NCBI GenBank assembly: GCA_034359265.1
Contig: CP136891.1
Location: forward strand, 13,530,501-13,594,500
DNA length: 64,000 bases
Source of the DNA: Canna indica
Lineage: Eukaryota > Streptophyta > Magnoliopsida > Zingiberales > Cannaceae
Direction: 5' to 3'
Of the stretch, positions 57,204 through 64,000 are shown piece after piece. The position numbers were made by a program, and so were the translations under genes. The notes under the pieces were generated by a model. That model had not been told where the DNA came from, did not search any database, and saw nothing but the letters and a program-made list of their open reading frames with translations. The stretch's first letter is position 1; the number at the start of each line of letters is the position of its first letter.

Positions 57204-57534
57204 TGTTAAAGTCCCACATTGCTTAAGAAAATGGTTAAGATAGTCTTTAAAATAGCTGAGCAGTCCTCCACCCTTAGCTAGCTTTTGGGGTGGAGTTAGG
57301 TCCACTAATTTTTTAACATGGTATCAGAGTCTATCCTATGGTTGATATTGTGCCACTCGCAGATGTTCAGTTCTGCAAACTCCGCACTCCAGATGTCCAA
57401 TTCTGAGTGTGAGAGGGTGTGTTAAAGTCCAACATTTCTTAAGGATATGGTAAGATAGCCTTTAAAATAACTGAGCAATCCTCCTCCTTGAGCTAGCTTT
57501 TGAGGGTGGAGTTAGACTTACTAATTTCTTAACA
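57204..57534 (+). mobile_element. TRIM retrotransposon, 331 bp, inserted in the LINE
   Basis: Two 115-bp direct terminal repeats (57204-57318 and 57420-57534) begin TGTTAAAGTCC and end CTTAACA/TTTAACA. Primer site TGGTATCAGAGTC follows the first repeat (57319-57331), and a purine tract GAGTGTGAGAGGGTG precedes the second. The internal region is about 100 bases and non-coding. Flanking 5-mers GGTAT and TGTAC are only partly alike. Confidence 0.88.
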
Positions 57535-57750
57535 TGTACGAATAGGACAGTTGTTTTGAGGGGACCTCGACCAGCTGCCAATCTCTTGTTTTGTCCTTGC
57601 TGACACTTGTAACTATCAAATTTTGTAATTTTGGGGGGTTGCTTTCAGTGTGTGTACACTACCTATTTTCTTATCCTCCCATCTCTTAGTATTCTATTGA
57701 CCTTTCCTTAATTGCTTCTTTCTTAAAAAATACTTCTCTATCAAGCATAG
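57535..57750 (+). pseudogene. 3' remainder of the LINE beyond the TRIM
   Basis: Continues the LINE reading (CFEGTSTSCQSL-type ending) and then a T-rich, non-coding tail with CTTTCAGTGTGTGTACACT. No poly-A end was clearly resolved. Confidence 0.55.
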
Positions 57751-60700
57751 GATTAGATTCTCTCTAATATCACTTGTTATAATTCAAATTTAGTGAGATT
57801 ATTGATGGATTAATTGGAAAACTGAAACTCCTAGCTGAAAAATACTTGGGCTGAAGTTAACAATACAGTGGAAGTAAATCAGGGTTTTCTGCAAAACTGA
57901 ATAATGTTGGCATCCTCTTGATTCATGCATATACTGTGCCAGACTAGATTTACTCCTTTGGAAAAGCTTTCAAATAATGTCTTGAGGACTTCCATATATG
58001 CTCTTGAAAAAATTCAGTGGTTGCCAATCTTACTATTGATGAACCTCTTACAACTGGCTCAGAAAAATCTCCCAGTTGATCAGAGTCTTTGATGAAAACA
58101 TGGCAAAAATGGCAGGAATAACACTGGGTCTTGAACTTTGAGAAGAAAAGGCAGAAGCATGCATTCCCTGTTTCTCTGACTTGTTGCACATGGATTGGTT
58201 ATATGATCCCAGGTCACTGATTTTGATACTTGTTTCCTATTTCGTTCATTCATGTGGTTGGTGAACTAATCCACAAACATTGTCTTGCTGGAAAATAGCA
58301 TCATATATCAAGCTTCAGATATCTTTGGATATTGGAGGGCTAATTGGCCTCATATTGCCACCTGCTCTACTGTTTTTGTTTTCATTTTTCATTTGGGGAT
58401 AAACCTTCCCCAATCTTAATAGTTATAAAATATTTTCTATACATCATGATGATGATGTAAAATTAAAAATATGAAATGCGATTTCTGAAATTTCCAGATC
58501 TAAAACATAAAAGTTGTAATATCCATTTTAACGCATTAGAAACTTTTGCCCAAATTTTTTAAAAAATCTAAAAAAATAATTTATGAAATAGATTTTTTAT
58601 GATAAAAAAAAATTAGAGTCTAAAAAATATATTTTTGATCAAAACTCTCTAATGGAGTAGAGACTTTTGCTCGAAGTTTATAATACTAAATTTAAATATA
58701 AAATAGTGAAATATTTTGGTCCAAAATATATTTTTTAGACCATATTACATCTTTTATATCATAAAGAATATTTCATGAATTAAAATTATTTTTTTCATAG
58801 GTTATTCTAGACTTTGCAAAAAAATCTATAAAGCTAATTTTAAATTAAAAATAGTGAATTATTTTGAACCAAAATATTTTTTTAGACTCTAGCACATATT
58901 TTATATCATAAAAATATTTTTTTATGAAATTAAATTTTATTTTTTTATTGTATTAGAGACTTTTGTCCAAAATCTAGTATAATTTCATAACGCAAATAAA
59001 TATATGACATAAAAGATGTGCTATGGTCAAAAAAAAATATTTTGGACCAAAATATTTTATTTTTTTTAATTTAAATTCAATTTTATAGACTTTCGACAAA
59101 AATCTCCAATATGTTAGAGACTTTTGCCCAAAGTCTAAAATAACTTCATAACTCTAAAACAAGTGTTAGGGTCTAAAAATATATTTCGGACGAAAACGTT
59201 TCACTATTTCTAATTTAAATTTAATTTTGTAGACTTCCTGCAAAAGTCTTTAATGCATTGGAGAGTTTGTCTAAAATAATATTTTTTTAGACCTTAGCAC
59301 TTTTATTGTATCATAATTCATGAATTAAAATTAATTATTTTAAAATTATAATTATTAAGATTTTTGACAAAAATCTCTAATGTGTTAGATACTTTTGTAG
59401 AGAGATAAAATAAGTATTACAAATTTAACGTTCCGAATCTAAAAATTTCATCAACCATATTCTAAATTCAAAAATTTTCCTTTAAAGTTAATCCAATTTT
59501 GAGAAATTACTGGGTTTAAAATAAAAAATGAGAATATAATTCGAATTAATTTGTTTAGGAAGCAAAACTTAGAATAAAAAAAGTAGTCTTGTTATATCCT
59601 CGTAATAATTAGTCTAATAATCCTCCTAATCACTCACAATGGCATGAGTGTTAATTTCATCAATAATCATGAGCACTTTATTATAGGCTAGTGTTAGAAA
59701 AATTAATAGGCATAGGAGCATTTAGTTTCTATAAAAAAAAGTAAGGTGTTCTAATTATGTGTTTCCACTAAACTAGTAAAAGTCATTAAATAAGGAGCGT
59801 TGCTTCGCATTTAAGGTATCCACTAATTGAAATGGCACTCATTAGGGAGCAAATGGTGGTGGAATCCAAAAAGATGCCTTTTGTTGTGCGCCACTTCTCT
59901 CTTGAACACTCAATTCATGCCATCTAGCTTATCTATTTACTTACTTTACATAATTACAGCAGCTAGCTCAAACTTTTTAGTTCCCAAATTGGGGTGACTT
60001 GTGTTTCTTGTTCCATGAAGATGAAGTTTCATCACACCAGTCGCCAGTTTGTGCTATCCATCCTTGTCGTCGGCGACATTTTTGCGCCCACAAACAAATT
60101 CCTTTTCCAAGGATATAGCATCAAGTTCGCCTCGAGCAGAGAGCACAATGAGATTGGACACCCAACATTGTCTTCTTCAAGGGATTCTAATGAGTTCCAT
60201 TAATGCAGAAGATGCTCTTCCCATCTGCCAGTTCACCACTTTGCTCTCATCTTTGTTTCTTTCCTCCCCTCCCTCAGTCAGTATCCTTTTCTTTCTTATT
60301 CTCTCTTTTTGTAAGGGAGACTCTTTGCTTAACTGTAAACTGCTTTATCTATATGTGAAACAGTTTTCTATTTCAGATATGCTCTTCTATCTCCACGCAT
60401 CATAATCTTTATGTGAGCTTTATTGCTTTACCAGCCTACCAGAGCATTGAAGTCATTTCACAGATATAACATTTAATATCCAGTTAAGTAAACATGAAGG
60501 CTTGGCTCTGTCATTTAGGTGAGCATTTATGGTCAGCCTTCGACAGTTGACTTTGTAAATTTGATATCTTTCTGGGTCATCCTAGTCTACAGGTTTTGAT
60601 GCTATTAGATGTGTATTTGTCTATATGAATGTAGGATATGAAACACCTACAAGATAGTTGCCAACTTGGCAGGTTAATTAGCTTGGAGTTGCTAGTTACG

Positions 60701-61663
60701 GTGCATTGCATTAAAAAGGTGAGAAACCTAACTTGTCTTATGCAGGCCTAATTTGACAGATCAATAGATGGACATAGTAGTAGCAAAGATTCTTCCACTT
60801 GCTAAACTATTAAGTTCAATGAACTGCAGGCATGTCCTTTGCAGTCAGCAAAGTAAGTTTGACTCTTTGGGATTTGGAGCCTCTTACATAATAATGCATC
60901 AATAATCATAATATTAATTGGAAACACTGTCTGTTTTATGCAAACGTTAGGACAAAACTTTACTGGTCAAAGAAGCTGAGGATGCTTCCTAATAAATCAG
61001 CACCTTGTTCCATTCCCAGAGGCAGATTCAAGCAAATTGTTGGTTGTCATCTACTGCAATTGCAGCAGAAAGATTTGGAAATAAGCTTCATTTCTAAAAG
61101 TCACCTTGGAACAAAACATTTGCAAGGACTGAGTCCATCTTGGTTCACCTAGAAGTTGTTGACCAACTACCTGTTTCTTAGCTACTGCCATGCCAGCTAA
61201 TAGAACATAAATTATGAAGTGTCAATAAAAGAATGAGATATCTCAAACTTGATGAAAAAAATATCATGGAAGGCTAGCTTGTAGAATTGTGAAGTAGCCA
61301 ATGAATATGTAGTACAACTTGGATTTTTTTAATGAAGATTCTGGAAAGAAGGAATTATGAGTTACTATAATCAATAACCTCATTAATTAATGTGATAAAT
61401 AGTTCTGCAAATTTTATATATTGAGACTGACAACACAAACTTTATTACACATACAGAATGGCAGCAAAATTATCCGAGAATTTGATTGTTTTTTACTAAA
61501 GAAGCCAAACCCTACAAACAAGGAACATTAATTACTAAAACTATCAAAATCTCTTGGCAATAAGAACACCTTGGTTACTCACATTATAATCACACATGAT
61601 CGCAAGACTTTGGACAAGCAAAACACAATTCAACAAGTTATGAAATTAAACTTCAAAAGCTAG
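57751..61663. other. Gene-poor AT-rich region
   Basis: No supported gene. Between 58490 and 59420 a degenerate repeated wording (TTAGAGACTTTTGCCCAAAGTCT) occurs about six times. At 59994-60203 an open frame with a hydrophobic N-terminal stretch (FVLSILVVGDIFA) exists but matches no family I know. The last few hundred bases should hold the 3' untranslated region of the IQD gene. Confidence 0.5.
58530..59420. repeat. Degenerate AT-rich repeat field
   Basis: The block GAGACTTTTGCCCAAA(GTCTA) or close variants recurs near 58550, 58665, 58950, 59115, 59260 and 59385, separated by AAAATATTTTTTTAGAC-type words. Spacing is irregular, so this is not a simple satellite. Confidence 0.6.
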
Positions 61664-63656
61664 CTAGGATACAAATGTTTCTCTTTGGCCAAAATAGTTG
61701 CTTCCATTGTCCATGCTTCTCACTGAGCTCTTATCTTTCTGTGACATTGGACTCTCCATTTGGGAACTAAAAAATGAAGGCTCGGAAGAATCAGTGATCT
61801 TCATGTCAATACTAGATAGAGTCTTCCGATGAGTTCGAGCATCCCCTTTTGCAGTCGTTTTCAATGAACTGAAAGCTCTCTGCTTTGCCTTGATTGATTC
61901 AGTCAAGCTCATGTAGTTGGGCCTGCTTCTGTTACTGTCCTCCGTCCTCTCCGGAGCTAAATGAGTGCTATTCGAGACCGGAGTCGACATGCAAAATGAA
62001 GAGGAAGAAGCAGAACTCTCATTGTAGTACAATTCAGTGCTTGGAGATGAAGTATAGCGAGTTCTTGAGAAGTGATGGCTAGGCATGTTTGGAGGTCTAG
62101 CTGAAACCCTGGTAGAGATGTTGTTCTTCCTTATCCTTAACAAATCAGGTTCCGAATACGTCGAACCGATGCCAGAAAGCTCTTCTTTGGATTGGATTTC
62201 AGAAATATCGTTCGGGACTTTTCGATCCATCAACCTGTTCTCCCATGGCTTTGCGGCCATCCACCTTTCCAGCCAACTCCAGTTTCCAGTAGTCTTTTCC
62301 GAACCATGATGCTTAAGAGAGGATGGAGTGTGTTTTATCCTTGCATTCACTGTTGATCTCGGCTGCGCATAACAAGGTAATGCATTAAGAAAACCAGACA
62401 GTATGAACTCCACATGCTCAATTTAAATCATGATTAATTGCAAATTTGTAATCACCTGATGAGAGAGTGCATAAGCAATGGCTCTCTCCCTCCTTGCAAC
62501 ACCTTCCTGCCTCATGTGAAGCTTTGCTCTTACTTCTTCTAGTGTGCCAGGACTGTCACACCAACCCCCCTGAAAACCATAAAATGTTTGTGAACTAAAT
62601 CATACAGATTGTTTAATTCTCTCTACATCTTGTGCAATCAAAGGAAGATTTAGGTGAGAAGGGGATAAATGACAAAGGAAAGAGAGGACTTCAAAAATGG
62701 GCAATATCAGCATTTAGATAAATAATTTGCTTTAAGAAAGAGAAAAGTGAGAGAAATTGCTTAAAAAGAAGACATTAAATCTTTCCCTTGTAGTTTTCTC
62801 AGGTAAAACTAAATTAAGTAGTAGATATTTAGAGTTATGAACAACTACAAGCAATGCATTCTGCTGTACAAATATACAGAGACGATAGAAGGGGAAGAAG
62901 AACAATATCATACCTCTGCTTCCTTCAGAGGATCCAGATTTGCTCGGCGGGCTTCGAGCATCTTTTGAACAGCTTGACCCTCGGAGGACATACGCACCCG
63001 CCGCGCCCGGACGCGCGCCTGAACGCGGACGAGGGCCTGCATGCACCGCAGCGTCACCGCAGCCTGCTTCCTGACCTGCCGCCCCCGCACGATGGCCTGC
63101 AGCCTCACGATTCCTCGAAGCGCCCGCAGCGCTCTCCGAGCCTTCGATTCCGACCAAGAAACAGATGCGCATTTTTTTATTCAAGAACCCGAACAGCTAC
63201 CCAAAATGACTACGAACGAAGCTATTTGTGTTACCAGGAAGGCGCGGAAGGCGGTCTGAATGCGGATGGCGGCCCACTCCTGCCGGACCACCCTGAAGTC
63301 CTTGGGCGGCGCGCGGACGACGGTGGCGGCGGCCGCGGAGAAAGCATCCGCGGCGACAGATGAGGCGTCGGAGGCCTCCGACGCCGCCGAGCGGTGACTG
63401 CTGCCCCTCGTCCCCCGCCGCAGCGACAGGTGGTCCCATGAGGAGCTCCTCCACAGCTTCTTCCACTTCCTGCTCTTCCCATTCCCTCCACCACCACCAC
63501 AGCTACTCTTCTCCTAGAAAATAATAGAACACATCAGTAAACAAACACGGAAGAAAGAAGATCAACAATTGAGGATGAAGCGGGTACAGTGGCGTCCTGC
63601 TCTTGCTTCTTTAGGCCAACGATGAAGGACTTGATCCACTTCCCCGAACCACCCAT
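61664..63656 (-). CDS. IQD: IQD protein (IQ67-domain calmodulin-binding)
   Basis: Plant-specific calmodulin/CaM-like binding scaffold, usually at microtubules, plasma membrane or nucleus. Five exons on the minus strand: 63656-63588, 63513-63235, 63141-62914, 62569-62456 and 62362-61664; 462 residues. The N-terminus [17 protein letters not shown] is the conserved basic IQD start. The IQ67 domain spans about residues 105-175, with [36 protein letters not shown] and [16 protein letters not shown] forming the repeated IQ and 1-5-10/1-8-14 type patterns. The phase-0 intron inside it, after FRAFL, is a known hallmark of IQD genes. [20 protein letters not shown] and [18 protein letters not shown] follow. 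The C-terminal [16 protein letters not shown] is the DUF4005 motif. No break seen. The first exon lies about 160 bases downstream of a GA tract. Confidence 0.95.
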
Positions 63657-63808
63657 GTCACCTTGCAGAAGAGATGGTGATTCCTAGAGAGAGATGAAGG
63701 CTGAAAAGGAAGAGACGGTAGGATGCAGGAAAAGGAAGATGTCACAGTGTGGGGCATATTGTCCTTCCTTTTCTATGCCATTTCAAATTCTGGGAGAGGG
63801 AGGGAAGC

Positions 63809-63812
<4 letters not shown>

Positions 63813-63844
<32 letters not shown>
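63813..63844. repeat. GA microsatellite upstream of IQD gene
   Basis: Pure AG/GA tract of about 32 bases (CT on the gene strand), 157-188 bases before the IQD start codon, probably in the leader or core promoter. Confidence 0.88.
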
Positions 63845-63846
<2 letters not shown>

Positions 63847-64000
63847 AACACAAATCCAGGACTTTGGATTCTCTTAGCTTTTGTTGGGGATCGAGGTGCA
63901 ATTATGCCGCATTGGCTCCTTGGTTAGAAAATAGCAGTCACGCGGTCGCAAGCTCCAATGCTTTACATATTTAAATTTCTTTTCTTATTATTTTATATGT

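Noticed and set aside
63197..63500. Alternative minus-strand frames over IQD exon 2
   Set aside because: High-GC shadows; the IQ67 frame is fixed by the phase-0 intron and the IQ motifs.

Overview
The window is nuclear DNA of a flowering plant. Genes have many AT-rich introns with GT/AG borders, the protein families are plant-specific (Dof, ACC synthase, neprosin, DUF3511, IQD), and the spaces between genes are filled with plant-type transposons. I cannot fix the species. A non-grass monocot is my best guess, with low confidence.

Layout. A Dof zinc-finger gene lies on the minus strand at 2553-3224. A gene-free AT-rich stretch follows, with a Tourist-like MITE (7535-7670) and a hAT-like MITE with a perfect 8-bp target duplication (8839-9381). 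Next is a four-exon ACC synthase gene (+, 10149-11767). A 5.36-kb CACTA element (13768-19128) carries a nested Copia solo LTR (16491-18057). A 14-exon PP2A B55 regulatory-subunit gene (+) spans 20157-36415. It is stretched by a hAT-like element with a TRIM inside it in intron 6, and by a 6.2-kb Ty3 chromovirus in intron 7. A five-exon PP2C gene (-, 38256-40034) is convergent with it. Positions 40.7-47.2 kb are a transposon cluster: a decayed Helitron with helicase remnants, a Mutator-like element with long inverted arms around three tandem 136-bp units, and a hAT-like MITE. A seven-exon neprosin-domain gene (+, 48304-50341) and a single-exon DUF3511 gene (-, 51428-51805) follow. Then come a probable 2.1-kb solo LTR (52822-54920), a LINE fragment split by a TRIM (56.8-57.7 kb) and a degenerate AT-rich repeat field. 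The right end holds a five-exon IQD calmodulin-binding gene (-, 61664-63656).

The seven host genes are independent transcription units; nothing suggests a cluster or operon. Their roles are a transcription factor, ethylene biosynthesis, two protein phosphatase components, a secreted peptidase-like protein, a small DUF3511 protein and a calmodulin-binding scaffold. The most informative content is the set of nested transposons with readable insertion borders, and the Glu-to-Asp change at the presumed second catalytic position of the neprosin-like protein. All exon borders were assigned by eye from splice signals, reading frame and family resemblance.
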